Assembly (NCBI GenBank): GCA_030248135.1
Contig: JASANC010005417.1
Coordinates: 25,188-89,187, forward strand
Direction: 5' to 3'
Origin: Theristus sp. LFF4_11
Taxonomy: Eukaryota; Nematoda; Chromadorea; Monhysterida; Xyalidae
DNA: 64,000 bases
Under the pieces are notes generated by a model. The model saw only the letters and a program-made list of their open reading frames with translations. It did no database searches and had not been told where the DNA came from. Both the position numbers and the translations under genes were made by a program. Positions 37,690 to 51,100 of the stretch are shown here, one piece after another. Numbering within the stretch: the first letter of the stretch is position 1; each line of letters opens with the position of its first letter.

Positions 37690-39639
37690 GCAATTCAGCG
37701 CGCTGATTGGCTGTTCATGACGTCATTTAGTGCTTTGTGTTCATCGAGGCACGTGCGTGCGCGCGGAAAACGATGAATAATCAATTTTTGTGAGCTTGTG
37801 TTTGTGCAGTTGTTGTTTTGCGAAACGGAGAGAACGGTTGGGGTGGGTGGGGAATCGGACGGGTTTGCTTGCGTGTCTTTGTTTTTTTACCACTTTGTCT
37901 CTGCTTTTGCAAAAAAAGCACCAAGTCCTCTTGAAATAATCTTTCAAATTTTGTGTTTTGTTTATTTTTCTCGTCGTTCTCAAACTGTGAAACGTGTTTT
38001 TTTTTGGTGTGAGAAACCGAGATTATGTTTTGGATCGACTGGGGATTTCAATCAGTGAGTGTTTGATTGTCACACCAAAACCAGTAATTTTGTCGTTCAA
38101 AAAAGGAGGTAAAATGAGCGGTTTGAGTGTTTTCGCGATGGTTTAATGGGACTTGGGTTGGGATCTTCTGTACCCAGAGTTCATCTGGCGAAGAGATGAA
38201 CCACAAGTTGTGTGTGTCACCTCCATCCTGTTTCTGGTCACGCAGGAAAGCAGCATGTTTATTTACAGTGTGGGTTGGACTGGCAACTGCCATGCAAGCA
38301 ATGTATTTGGTCAGAGTGAAATTTGGTCGACCGTCGAAAGGAAAACGAGATGAATGGCACTTAGTAACTGCTGCTGATTTCTTTTGATAAATATTTCACA
38401 TAATCCTTTTTTTAGGTTTACCCGTGACAACCGCGTGTCAGGATCGCACCGCACGCTTTGGCTATAGATACCCTAGCAAGCAAATTTTGCTCAGCCGTGT
38501 GAGAACGTTCCTTTTTCAGCAAACTTGTTGTTGTTGATGTTGTCACCGAATTTTTTGCTTTATCTAGTTGTTTATGCACTTTGTTTTCCGTCAGTTAACG
38601 GCATACACACTCTGTCAACCGTACCTTGTGACCGTATCATAGCAGCCGCAACTGAACTGACATGGCAATTTTTTGATAAACAGGCACTGACCAACACAGC
38701 ACACAGGCAATTACGATCAACAAAAAACACCCGGCTCACTTTCGCAGACACAGACCATGTTTAGAATTTTTTGAAACACAATAAGTTTGGTAAAAACGTG
38801 TGTTTTTTCCAAAACAATACAAATTTTTAGTTGCAATTAAATGTGAAATGTTTTACCTCACGTTTTGAAAACTGCAAAAGTTTTTGCCTCATCAGTGAAA
38901 AAGCAAAACAAAAACAAAAAAATCGTAAAAAGGTTATTCCGTTCAAAACCTTTTGCTGTCACTATTTTTTTGACGGAATTTGTTTTTTTAAGACGCCGTG
39001 TCATCTTGAAGTGACGTTCAACTTTTACGCTACGCGTTTTTTATCATTCCCAGAATATCCAGCCCCACGTGATTACACAGAGAACGAACCATCTACAAAT
39101 ACACACACAGCAGTGGTGACTTGGTGGCCAGCGGATCCGTTCCAGTCCAAAGACCTCCGAAGAAATTAGGTGCGTCACACCAAGACCAAAAATGCACCAT
39201 ACACTGCAACTATTAACTGCACTGTAAACTGCACTGCATTAAAAAAAATACAATCCAGTCAGTCAGTTTCAGCCGTGCAAGATGCATTGCAGACGGTTTT
39301 GCAGTTCATGCTGAATTTTTTCTTTGCGTACAAGTGTGAAAGCAATTTTTAGGTTTCTCGTGTTTTCATTGCTTCTCATAATCTCACTCCGTCCCGCCCT
39401 TACATTATCGCACCGTTGTTTTCCTGGCAACAACAAACACCAACATAAGGTCATTATTAATTGGCACACACAGCAGAATAAATAGCGTTAAAACACGTTT
39501 CTCGCGCGCGCGCGCACCGAGTAGTGAGACATGGAGGAATGCAAACACACGTACAAATTAAAGACTTATTTTACCAATAAAACTAACATTAAAATGCACC
39601 AAAAAGTTACATATATCACAAAAACGACGTTCTCATCAA
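37690..39639. other. Intergenic region, no firmly supported gene
   Basis: AT-rich sequence between polyubiquitin and the mucin/DB gene. It includes a GCGCGCGCGCGC run near 39504 and a 79-codon plus-strand frame at 38525-38764 that starts with a good signal-peptide-like stretch (MLLLMLSPNFLLYLVVYALC). Without homology or splice context I keep that frame as a low-confidence candidate only. Confidence 0.5.
38525..38764 (+). CDS. Possible small secreted peptide (unsupported)
   Basis: A 79-residue single-exon frame with a hydrophobic N-terminus ending ALCFPSVNG, then a hydrophilic tail with one cysteine. No family is recognised. It could be chance, since the region is otherwise without genes and AT-rich. 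Confidence 0.15.
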   Translation: MLLLMLSPNFLLYLVVYALCFPSVNGIHTLSTVPCDRIIAAATELTWQFFDKQALTNTAHRQLRSTKNTRLTFADTDHV

Positions 39640-41748
39640 TCAATAGTCAATGCCGAGCCAATGACAATACATAAGAACGTTCCAATTAACAAGACAGGTG
39701 CGATCGAGTTGCGTGACGTCGCCGATGCCGTTGGCGCCTCGCACGTCGCACATTCGCAAACAACGGTCACCGACCTATAAATGGAGACAATGTTCAAGGA
39801 AATCGCAATAAATACAAACAAATTGAAACCGTGTAAAAGAGTAATGTCGCAATTTGCGGAACATGGAGTTGCGTCATCAATTTGGTGCATCAACAAAGAC
39901 AACAACAACGTGCAACTTGTTTTGTAGCGTGCCGCTGTTGTTTTAATTGATTTGACTTGATCAAACATGTCGCTCTTGAAACCATTTGTTAAACAGGTTT
40001 CATGAATAGATAGAATTAGAGAATTAAAAATGGATCACTTTAGATTTTTGCACATAACTGTATGTTATCTAGTAGTAAGTAGCAACTTGGGGAGTCTGGT
40101 TAACATAAATCAATAAAAAAATCAAAATCAAAAATAATAACCTGAAGTCTTTCATCGGCGAGACCCTGTCTCCGACAACAGGCAGTGTTGTCTCGATTCT
40201 GTGAAGCGCAGTAAAGAACGGCGCTCAAATGCTGCCATGAGCAGTTGTCGTAAAGCGTCGTCGCGTATAACTGAAAAAAAATCATTTTCTGATTTGAAGA
40301 ATCACTAAATATCTGTGAGAAAGAAACATTGTCAATACAGTCCTAGTTTGAATTTCAGTGCACACATAATTACGGTATAACAGAGAGTAATGTGTGCACA
40401 CAATCACAAATAAACACGCACGCGAGCGCATGCACTGTACACGTGCGCTGCTGCAAGAAAATTGTCGCATGTGTGAGCGTGTGTTCGTTTGCAACTGTGT
40501 ACAACGTCACTGTGTTATCACAGCGTGCACAGTCTTCAAACCAGGACGTTACACACCCGCTGCCGTGCGATCTTCTGGTCAGTCTCATAGTGGCAGAGGC
40601 CCCAGCACTGGCGGGGCACGTGCTGCGTGCAACAGTGCTGGAACATGTCATTGGCCGTCTGCAGCGTCACACACGGCGCCTCCGGAATTTCGCCGTACGT
40701 TCGGTTGCACAGACCGCTGAGGGGCGCCTGAAATTCAACCGGTTCAGTTCGTTCAGCTCTGCCTGGTGAAGAAATGATAAAATAAACAGAATAAAATGCA
40801 ATACATTGACAGCTTTGAACGGTTGATTGATGCTTCACACTGTTCGTCAGTAATTCCTAAGTCAATTCACAAAAAAGGTGAATGCACAACTGCATCGCAC
40901 TGATTGCCCTGCGAACTTCGAAGCCGCACAAAATATTTCAATAATTAGGATAATTTTGTATCCCGTCCACTCACATTCACATCGCCTTCCGGCGACTTCA
41001 CGGGCGGCGAGCGCGCGGTGGCTGCCGGATTCGTCGGCGGCACCCGGCCGGTGATGAACGAGCCGGTCGGCTTATTGACGAACTCGTGGATCTCGTTCGT
41101 GAACTGGCGTTTCGGTTGATTCAGGACGAACTGTCGCTCGAACGGCAATTGTTGCGGTGGAATGCGTGGCGGCTGCTGCGGCAGGCGGAAGCGATTGTCG
41201 ACCGGCGCCGGCACGGGCGGCGGCTCGGTCGGCGCCGACAGGAACGAACTCTCGAACTCGTTGAACGGACTCGCGGGCAGATTGAACTGCGACTGCGCCG
41301 TGCGCAGCACGTACGCGAAGAAGTCCTTCAGCGGCTTCTCGAGCTTCTTCAGCACCTCGTTCGTCGTCGTGCTTGCCGGCGTCGTGCTGGTCGCGTCCGA
41401 CTGTTGCTCGGTGGTGGTGGTTTCGGGCGCCGCTGTTGTCGTTGTGGTGGTGGGTGGTTTGGTCGTGGTCGTTGTGGTGGTGGTGGACGTCGTCGTGGTC
41501 GTGGGTGTTGTGGTGGTGGTGGTCGTCGGTGGCGGCGTCCATCGCGGCGTCGTCCGTTCCGGCTCGAACACGAAATGCGGACAATGACCGGATATGTAGG
41601 GCAGACAGTACTCGTAGCACTCGATCACCATCAGCGCACGGCAGCAGCGATTCTGCGGGAACAGACGGCAGTTGAATGGTGAGACCGTGGTGGCCATGCC
41701 GAGGGCAGCCGCATGCACCGCGATCAATGCCACCGTCAACGTCGACAT
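39640..41748 (-). CDS. Secreted mucin-like protein with nematode DB modules
   Basis: Function unknown; DB modules are cysteine-rich extracellular repeats described from nematodes. Exons: 41748-40975, 40727-40557, 40270-40142 and 39774-39640; phases close, 402 residues. The start is the ATG of MSTLTVALIAVHAAALGMA, a signal peptide, preceded by an acceptor (TTTGCAG) that implies a 5'UTR intron. A short cysteine cluster (NCRLFPQNRCCRALMVIECYEYC) is followed by about 60 residues of nearly pure Thr with Pro, likely O-glycosylated, then a Pro/Gln-rich region. The C-terminal 145 residues hold two DB-like units with the CC...C...C signatures (MFQHCCTQHVPRQCWGLC and NTACCRRQGL...CLRMC). The gene is G/C-rich in the first exon compared with its surroundings. 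Confidence 0.82.
40375..40550. repeat. CA/TG-rich dispersed repeat
   Basis: Segment rich in CACACG and GTGTGT ending in GCGTGCACAGTCTTCAAACCAGGA. Related sequence with a similar tail (GTACGGTCTTCACACCAGAA) is at about 59205-59310, and weaker forms are at 30165-30275 and 61260-61420. It lies in the intron between DB exons 2 and 3. Confidence 0.6.
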
Positions 41749-43841
41749 CGCGCGGACGTTTGTGCTGCAAAGTTTTCTTCTGCTGTGGGAAATTGAAATC
41801 ACGGAAACGTGGTGAATATGTATTTTTGATTACATCAGGTCTTGCGACTGCTGATTGATTGATTGTTAGGTTGAATGTGGAAAATATAAATGAAAGTAAA
41901 ACAGGACCATAGAAGAACAACTATGAACAATTTCGTTAATTAAAATGCACCACGTTGCGAATATGGTAGATGCGACAACGCGATAAGAATCTCGAACGCG
42001 TTCCATCACGTCATTTTTCGACTGATGAGGCAACTTTTTTATCCGTTATAACCCTATATCCCGTTTTTAAACTATAATAACTACTTACGGGCCCGACCGC
42101 TTTATAAAGATAATCAAAGGCAATCAAAAGAACGTAAAGAGGGTTTATTATCAATCGTTTACCAATACTTATCATGCATGATGATACAACAACTGTGTAT
42201 CTACCTAAACTGCTGCACGCTGTTTTTGGTAGGATAATAAGGAAGAACGTTTAAACGGGCGGAAGGAAAAAACATGACAAAGTCAAACGTCTGGCAAACA
42301 TAAAAACATGACCTAACTGACATCTACTCCTCGTCTGTATACTTAAACCTGAATCTATCTGTTTTCGCAGTTAAACATTGTTCCAAGTTATTCTTAAGTT
42401 TGTGCATACACGCAATTGTGGAGGTGTTTCGTATGAAATTGTCCTTGATGAAGAATAACTAAGACAAAAAAATGCGTCCAGGGATTCCGGTTAAAGACAA
42501 TTGTTAACGTCAAAACGGTATTCAGCGCATCAATGGATGTGTGTTAAGTTGAATGCAAGATTTTTTAACGATTCATGATTGCACACCGCATCCTATGCCA
42601 GCTGTCACGTCACAGTTAGATTGCTTTGAAAAATACTGAAAATACGGTAACTGTGAATTTGATTTTCCACAAGGCGAATTTGGGTCGGGGTCATGTGAGA
42701 AAGACAAGACGATGCGAAATGTACATATCTTTAAACACTGTTGGTGTTGAACGGTTTTGTATCTACTTATTTTTGGAAATGTTTTTGTTATTTTTTCATC
42801 GTCGCTTTTCGGCTGTTTTAATGTAACAAACTTTGAATAGTTGCATGCACAACTACATTACATTCTTGTTTTGTTTGTTTTTGTTGTTTCAATCTGGTGC
42901 ACGTCGCTCGCCACGCCACGCACCATCCATTATTGCACATCATCAATAAATAATGTCGAAAATAAATAACGCAAAATATTAAGCGCGAGAACTAGCACTA
43001 ATTCGAACGGCCATCTTAAAAAATTTTAAACCATTTGTCAATCAGTTACTGACATTGAAAATGAAAATTCGTGTTCTATCCATATCGGTTAGTTTCACAA
43101 AATTTGTCATCGTTATCAAAATTTCTTTTCGTGCTTTGGAGTACAATGGCGTTGCTTTATTTCAATACCGTCAACGCTTTCAGAGTTTTAAAATTTTTAA
43201 AAAAATTGTATAATTATTAAATTTAAACATTTTAGGCCACCACGCGCTGTTTCTGACAAAGAATTTTATTTATTCACGCCATTATTAAAAACAAATTGCA
43301 AAACAACAATGAGGGTGAAAATTGTTTCAGATCACAGCTGAAAAAGCACAATCTGTCGCAACTTTTAGAATACCAATTAAAAAGCAAAGTAACAACCGAT
43401 ATGTTATTCAAATAATTTGGTCGAAAATTTTCAATTGTGATGACAACCTGGTGTGGAGAAATAAGAAATGTGTGGTGCTAAATAAAAAAATGCCCGTTTT
43501 TAACATTCACGTTGTTGACAAGAAAAGAAAAGACAAGGCGGAATGTTTACCGGTTCCGGTATGCATAGAAAAATTAAAGAAAGTGAACAATGAGTATTGA
43601 TTGCAAAAATGAAATACAAAAAAGCTCAACTTTCAAACAAGACACGCTGATTGGCTTTCTTCAGTGATTTTGGCTGATCCCTGATGAAAACGTTTTGGTC
43701 TGAAAACTCAAATTCAAGTGACAACATTGGCGCTTTCCGTTTCACTTTCGTCACTTTCTTTTGTCAATGGATCTGCTTCTTCGTTACTACGAGACAAATC
43801 ATGAACATCAACTTGATCATAGTGTTTGCGGGTGTAGACCA
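41749..43841. other. Intergenic region, no supported gene
   Basis: AT-rich. It contains a 92-codon plus-strand frame (43322-43600, MFQITAEKAQ...) rich in Lys and Asn that I do not recognise, plus small frames. No repeats of the families listed elsewhere were seen. Confidence 0.6.
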
Positions 43842-46800
43842 TCAGAAGGTGGACCACTCTGAAACGAATGAAAATGTGGCTTCAATAAAAGGTTTGGAAC
43901 TGGAAGGATTGACTGCATTGAATTTGGGGAAGTCGTCAGAGCCGTACGAGAGCTGTGGTGTACCACGGCGCGATCCTTCAAGCCGAAGCGCGTCACGCAA
44001 ACTTTTCCAGCCCTCCGATTTGACAGAAATGTTCCACATTGAAGGGGCCCGCTTCATTTTGAGGTCATCGGTTGGTGGTTTACCACGCAAAATACCTAAC
44101 ACTGGTCTGGCTAAAAATAACCAACCACTGCTTGCGCAGTTGAAATCGTTGAACATTAATTGAAAACTCATATGTAATTTCAGCTCCATCATGCACGTTG
44201 ATATCCACAACAGTACCACTTCGTCACATGCAAGACGAATGTTTTTCTTCCCATTACTGACGAAACACCGAATGTGCAATGCAATTTTGACCAAACAGTA
44301 AAAAAACTCACAAAAACACAAAGAACACAACGGTCATCATCGCTGCGCCGGCGACGAACGCCCAGCCCGTCCAAACGGTCAACGTTCTCGCGTAGACACC
44401 GTTCAGTAGGGCAGACGAGGCGAGCGGCATCAGTTGCACGACGACGCCAAACAGAGTGAACACTCGCGCTGAAAAACAGTGGTAATGTGGTCTACTCGTG
44501 AAAACCTGTCAGACTGAGAAAGTAGTGCAGTTTGAAGACTGTGTGCGCAGTTATTCAAAAAATATATCTTCTGACAAGAAATATTCCTGCGTGTTTACTG
44601 GCAGAAGAATATGCAAAAGTCCCGTGGGGCTGCGCGACCAATGGTGGTGAACTCCCCCCCCCCCCCCCAAAAAAAAAAACTAGCGCACCTGTTTCTTCTT
44701 TTCGCACCAACTTTGGTATGAACGACCGAAACCCGGGGCTGATCATGCTGGAGCCAAAGACCAGCGCTCCACCTAAACAAGAAAACATGTGCAACGGTCA
44801 AATTGAGTTGCCGAACTTAATCTCCGTGCAAAAAATCTTGACGTTTTCATCCGCGTTAAAAAAACACCAGATTTTCTAAATTAGCGCTCAGATGGGCCTC
44901 TTTGTCAAGGGCATCAAGTGCACTGAACTGAAACATTCGCTCTGTCCGCCCGTCGCCCGCCATTGCGTGTAGCTGGTAGGTTAAGGCCAACGAAAACGTC
45001 AGATTTGTTCCAGTGTCAAGGCAGCTTATTCAGTTGAATTCAAAATGATGAAGCATTGAGGTGACTAATTTTGGCCCTGTTTTACTTTTTACCCCTCACT
45101 GTGAACCTGAATTTTACCCAAAAAGATCATCTCAGTCGAAGTGCTGAATGCAATGAAGAGAACGTTGGCAATCGCAGTTGCCAGCCCGCAAAGGATCATC
45201 AGAGAGTCCTGGTGTGAAAACTGCGCGAATTTGAACAGCGATGGCCAAATGACGGTGCCAAATGACGACAAAATGCCCGTGTAGATGGAGTACGAGATGA
45301 CGAGGTTGTCAGACCAGGCGAATTTCGGCCCTTTTAGTAGCAGGAGCAAGATGCCGCTATCTGCAACAAAAAATATCCGATGTTGCCTTTGTTTCTTTGT
45401 TTTACTTAAACGCGTTCACGATCATTTCTTTCGTCGAGTCCACGGTTTTCGGCTTTTGCGCGTACACAATCTCTTTGAAAAAGCCCCGCGCGAAGAAGTC
45501 CAGAGGCGTCGGGCAAACGCGGCGGCCATTCTATTGCAAAAAACTCTCAACAAAATTACGATGCATGTTATTTTCACCTGCATAAACAGACAACAACTCG
45601 ACCGTGACGCACAGCAGTGTGACATTCAGGCAAAACCGGCGCCATCCCACTCTCGGCTCAGTGACCAGGTCAACCAAGGCGACCAGCATGTCTTTGACGA
45701 ATGTGAAAGCGCGCCAGATGCTTTGGCAGGCGCTCGCCGGAACGCCCGTTGAAGTGGCCGATATCATCGGGTAGGAGGCAACTGAAAATGGGGAAGGTTT
45801 CTTGATTTATTATTTTTTTGGACAGCCAGTGCCTTCACCACGACACGAGATGAAACATTTTTAAAATCAATTGAGATTGTAGCTGCTTTGATTGGCAGAG
45901 GGCAACATAATGAATCAACTTCCATCCATCATCTAAATTTGTACTCATTTTTAATTTCTTTGCTGCACCAAATAGTTTCAATATCCAACAAAACGCTGTG
46001 CGCTTCTCTAGCACTGAGAAAAACGAGTCAACAAATTGTTGATCAGTCAACAACAGCACGTTGACCTTCCGGAAGACCCGACACGACAACACAAACGGAA
46101 AAACTAGCCACACGCACACGTTGATGGGCCTTAATGAAACCTCAGGGTTCGGCGTTGATTTCCCACCGAAAACTGAACGTCCCAGTTTGCAATTTCGTAT
46201 AATTTCTGTGTTTCCCACCCAATGCAGCCCGACCTCTCTGCACAACATGCGTCTCCCTGACGCAGCACATCGAGTACACCACGGCGAACAGCGTGATCGA
46301 CGTGGCCGCAGCTGGTGCGACGACGTACGCGGCGATGCCGAACCACGCTCGCACGCCGAATGCCACGCAGCTGCCCAGTAGATTGCCGACGGTGAATAGT
46401 GCGGTGGCGATCATGATGCGCACCGGCACGGAGCTGGTCGTCTGGGGAATGTCCTAGAATGGTGCAATGTGTACAGTGTACCTGTTTAAACCGGTACCGG
46501 CAAGAGAAGAAAGAACGGCATCGGAGTGTTTATCTTATCTTGAGTTTTGAGTTTTGGAACCAAAATGAAATGTTACTGTACCCGCTTACAATGTGACCGT
46601 CATCTCGTGCCCCGTCTGTGATGATCGACATCGCTGCGCCAAAGAACAATATCGTCGTACCCGTTATGCCCGTTATGACATAGCCGAAGCATAGCGGTAC
46701 CCAAATGCTGAAATACGGGTACAAAACGACGGCAGCGACTTGGCACATTTGAAACATGGCCGTTCCGAGTAAATTGTAAACGAGCGGCAACTTTCGTTGG

Positions 46801-47291
46801 CCATATTTGTCGGAAAGCGCACTGAATATTGGGGCGATTATTACCCCGGATATGGTGGCCAAATTTAGCCAAACTATCCATTGGGCAATGTCTTCTTCGA
46901 CGGCTGTGATTAGGTGTACCTCGTATGGAGTCGTTTGATTTTTGGCGAGGTTTTCGCAGAAGAGCGATTGTTTTGAGATTTCTGCCCCAAAATAGTCGCT
47001 GATATTATTGAAATTGTCCCAATTATCTTCTAGTTGGGTAAAATTATGGTGCGTATCGATCAATTGCATGCAGCGGGCCCAGAATTCGAATAATGGTATC
47101 ACAGTGTACGACAAGGAAATAGATATGGCCCACAGCAGAATCACCGGTTCGACGTTGATTTTACTTAGTGTTCGCGTGAAACACGATGGTGACGGTTCGT
47201 ATGATCTTCTTGGTGGACTGTCTGCAACTGAGGGTACCAACGACTGAATTGAGACATCGATATCGTCACTCAACGGCTCGTAGGTGGTCAT
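43842..47291 (-). CDS. Major facilitator superfamily transporter, SLC46 (folate/haem carrier)-like
   Basis: Twelve-helix secondary transporter of the plasma or organelle membrane. Exons: 47291-46590, 46453-46234, 45781-45578, 45360-45118, 44772-44689, 44468-44312 and 44127-43842; phases close, 631 residues. The N-terminus is a cytosolic tail, then TM1 (VILLWAISISLSYTVIPLFEF) and a long first extracellular loop with Asn-linked sites NFT, NIS and NQT. TM2 ends in the MFS loop signature LSDKYGQRKLP, equivalent to the SDxxGRK motif. Proline- and glycine-rich helices follow through exon 6, and exon 7 completes the last helix and a charged tail ending SEWSTF. The long glycosylated first loop and overall helix layout match SLC46 members; substrate is not predictable. 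The gene is divergent from the ArfGAP gene, with about 0.87 kb between starts. Confidence 0.78.
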
Positions 47292-48157
47292 TTTTTATTT
47301 ATTTTGGTGCCTGTTTTTGGCCTCTACCTGAGACAGTGTGTAACAAAAAATAAAACCAGGGTCTCTTTTCTGAAGGAATCACATATGAATGATAATTTCT
47401 AAAAAAAACAAGATCAGAAACGTTTCAGTAAAAAAAACATCAGAAACAAGAACATTTCAGTGAACATCTCAAATGTGAAAAAAGCCACACATGCTCAAAA
47501 CATTCTTGTCGAATGTAGAATATTTAAAAAAAATGTTGCTGGGCAAGCGATAGGAGCGGCAAAATGGAAGTAAAACATGCGTGTCGCCACGCCGACAAAC
47601 AATGACAATAGGAAACAGCAGAAAAATAGCTCACATCGCAGGTGTGCAAACGCATATATATGTAGATACAAAAAATATTCAAACTAGTTTGTGCGGCACG
47701 ACGACACGTGACGTATTGTTAGTACATTGTGTATAATACAGGTGATATGTGTGTGTCCCACAAAAGTCAAAAACACCATGTAAAAGCGACTACTACTAGT
47801 TTCAGCGGGGTAAATGTTGCAGTAGTGATGTTTTCCTTGATTCTTCAGGCGAAATTTTTTTATTTTTGCGCCACGCACGCGCGCGCGCCGCGCTGCACCA
47901 GTCCTAGTTAGCAAGCAGATCACGGAAGTTTTTTCCTCGTGCTTTTTTGTTCATTTTGAGGTTTTTTTGCTCCACCCACATATCCATTTGTTCGTGAACA
48001 TTTCAATTTTGTTATATTTTTTATTTCGGTTGCATTCATTCATGTCGGCTTCATTCAGATGATGAGTTTATGTTTTCAGACTTTCTGTTCTATCAGATTC
48101 TTTAACGTGAGTTTCATTGTGTCATTCGACAGTAGTATTTGTATCGAAGCGCTGAAA
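47292..48157. promoter_or_regulatory. Shared upstream region of the divergent transporter and ArfGAP genes
   Basis: An 866-bp gap between two divergent ATGs. It is AT-rich with a CACGCACGCGCGCGCGCCGCGC stretch near 47875. No TATA box could be assigned with confidence. It presumably holds both promoters. Confidence 0.4.
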
Positions 48158-51100
48158 ATGGCATCGACAACTGATGAAGGACCGTCAAAAAATGAACTGA
48201 ACTTGGCGTTCAAGAAGTTGCGCTCAATACCGTCCAATAAAGTTCGTGTTTTTTATTATTTTATTACTGTTTTTTTAATTTGTCCTATTTTTCTCCTGAG
48301 GCATGCCAATGAACTTGATTGATTGATTGATTGATTGGTGGATTGACTGATTGTTGAAACGCGTTCGTATTTCGTAAGTTGGGGTCGGGCGCGTTCCTTC
48401 AGCAGTAATCAGTGTTTACTTTTTAATTTTAATTGTTTTGTGAAACTTGTGAAGATGAAAGCAAATCAACGACAAAACAAGTTCAACAATATCTGCATTT
48501 GTTCAAGTTCCCGTTGTCTTTGTTTCAGCTGTGTTTTGACTGTGGCGCCAGCAACCCAACCTGGTCAAGTGTCACGTATGGCGTCTTTATTTGTATCGAC
48601 TGTTCTGCCGTCCACCGCGGGCTTGGTGTGTTTCTCATTTGATTTTTTTTGAATTTTCGTTTTCTTTTGATGTCTTGCTTAAAAGCTCGTGTTCGCTTAT
48701 TTTTTCATCAAACCGTCAACTGCGAGACAGTGAGCGTTGTTTCTGATTTCGTTATTTTGTAGAATATTTACATTGCAGTATTTGTTTATCGTTTCATATG
48801 TATCTATACAACGTTTCGATTCACTTTATTGGTGCAAAACGCGGATAGACAACCAGAAAACAGCCAGTTTGCCTCGCATTTTCCATTCGTGTCTTGTGCA
48901 GGTGTCCACTTGTCTTTCGTTCGCTCCACCCAACTCGACACCAGCTGGACGTGGCTGCAGTTGCGCGCGATGCAAGTCGGCGGCAATGGAAATGCGGTCC
49001 GCGTTTTTTCTAATTTCATTATTTCAATTTTTTCTGTTTCGTCGACAATTTGAGTGTGTTCTGACTGTTTTTTTTTAAGTTCCAACTTGAGCCTTCCATT
49101 GTTGTGTGTGTGATGATAAATTTCGGTTCACATACACACACATCACATTGCTAGCTCTCGGTAACGTGTGCTGCAATGTGCCAGTGTGTTTGTGGACTGT
49201 GTAGTGTGTACGGTACCACAGTCCACGATTGTGCTACAATGCCACCATCATAAAATCCGATTCCCTCCAATCTCATCCATTTCAGCAGCAGTTCTTCCGC
49301 CAACACGGCTGCGTCACCACGGACACCCAGCAGAAATACCGTAGTCGTGCGGCGCAACTCTACCGCGACAAACTGCACCACAGCGCTGTGCAAGCGATGC
49401 GACTGCACGGCACCAAGGTTGGTGGAAGGGGGGTGGGGTGGGGTGGAGCGGGTGGTTTTTTTGGGGGTGTTCTGTTCTTTGTTTCTTCGGAATGAGATGC
49501 AGGTATCGTCGGACAGGTTTCGGACACCCTGAGTGGGCTCTAGAAACCGTGTCACTGGTGACCGGGGGGGGGGGCTTTAGCCAGTTCAGGTGGTTTTTGA
49601 GTTCTACACTCCAATACGCCGGTACCGAAATACCAGACACGTGGGTTTGAATCCGACTTGTGACTTCAAAAGAAATATTCCAGTAATGCCTGCAACTCAA
49701 TCCAACAATAACACAAAACAAATCCTGCGTCAAGGACGACTCCGAAAAAATCAGTTTTCTTTCATTGTCCGCTGGTTTTTCCTCGTGTGTGTGCGCGAAG
49801 AATGAAGCAAGACCGACTGCAGTAAAAATTTTCGAGACTTACTTTGTTACCTTCTCAACCATAACTGTTTGAAAAACCTTTACCCTTTTTTCAGCTGATG
49901 CTTGATGGCCACGGTCCGCTTTCACCGAGCGCCACCGCAGAGGATGTCGACTTTTTCGCCGAACACACTTCGGCACCGGCGCAGGTCGGTGCGAAAACGT
50001 AGCGCAGGTGTAGCACTTGTGGCTACTGACGCGCGAATAATTGTACACTTTGAAACCGTGCGAAAACAGTCCTAGCGCTGAAAACCGCACGCTTTTTGGT
50101 AAGCGAATGCATCTTTTGCAAAACTTCAGGCACTTCGGCATAACGTGTCATCAGCGAGCATCTCTGCGGACATGTTCATCGGAGATGAGACGGCCGAACA
50201 CAGTCAGCAGCAGGCAGCTAATGGCGTCGTGAATGGTGAGTCTGACGAAACGCTTTCAAGATCGCTGATGTGTTGCCCAGACTGTAAGATCTGTCTGTGG
50301 TAAAACACCCACGGCAGTTCTGCCTGGTGTCCGTCGCACTGACGAGCCAGAGGGCACCGCGGTGTGCGTCTACCTGGCGAAACCGCAAACAGCGAACGTC
50401 GTGTGTTGTCTGAGAACGGAGGACCAGCCAACCCCGCGATCCGCTTCGCTTCACCGCTCGTTTATGCGCAGTGTGTCAATTTGTTATGATGATGGCCTCC
50501 CGATTGTATCTCCCGCCTCATGCACGATTTTCAATAAGAAGGACCAATCGAAAATGTCGACAAAAATGCCACCAACATCGAGCAAGACTCAACTCAAGAG
50601 CAAGCCCTTTTCAGCGACCGCCATCCCGCCGCCGGACGTCGTCGCGCAAGACGCCGCGCCGCCCGATCCGCTCCCACTGAAATCCACCGCCGCCGCCGCC
50701 CAGCCGAGCAGAAGATCGGCAATCGGCGCCAAGAAACCGATGGGCGCGAAGAAGATGGGCGGCGGACTAGGCGCGCAGAAAGTGGCGGCCGCTGATTTCG
50801 ACGAACTCGAGCAACGGGCGGAGACGGCCGAGAAACAGCGGCTGGAGTCGGCGCGACTCGCCGCTGCGGCGCCGGTGGAGGATCCGAAGCCGTCGGCCGA
50901 TCTGAATCGGTAGGCGTTCGAGTTTGAGGGGCTGGACTGAAGAACGCGCTTGTTTGTGAATGCGATTTGGATGTGTTGTATCGGTTGGAAGCAAACACAC
51001 TGGCACGCTTGTGGTGCAGTACTGCACTGTGTGCTTGTTTGTGCGCTTGGCAGCGGCGATCTTTTGAAAGCGTCGTTTTTTTATGAAAACATTGTCTAGA

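Noticed and set aside
41072..41920. Long second minus-strand frame over the mucin exon
   Set aside because: It is an out-of-frame shadow created by the GC-rich, Thr-coding repeat. The other frame has the signal peptide, cysteines and consistent splice phases.
43684..44163. 159-codon plus-strand frame
   Set aside because: It is antisense to the last exon of the transporter, which fits the reading frame and the final membrane helix.
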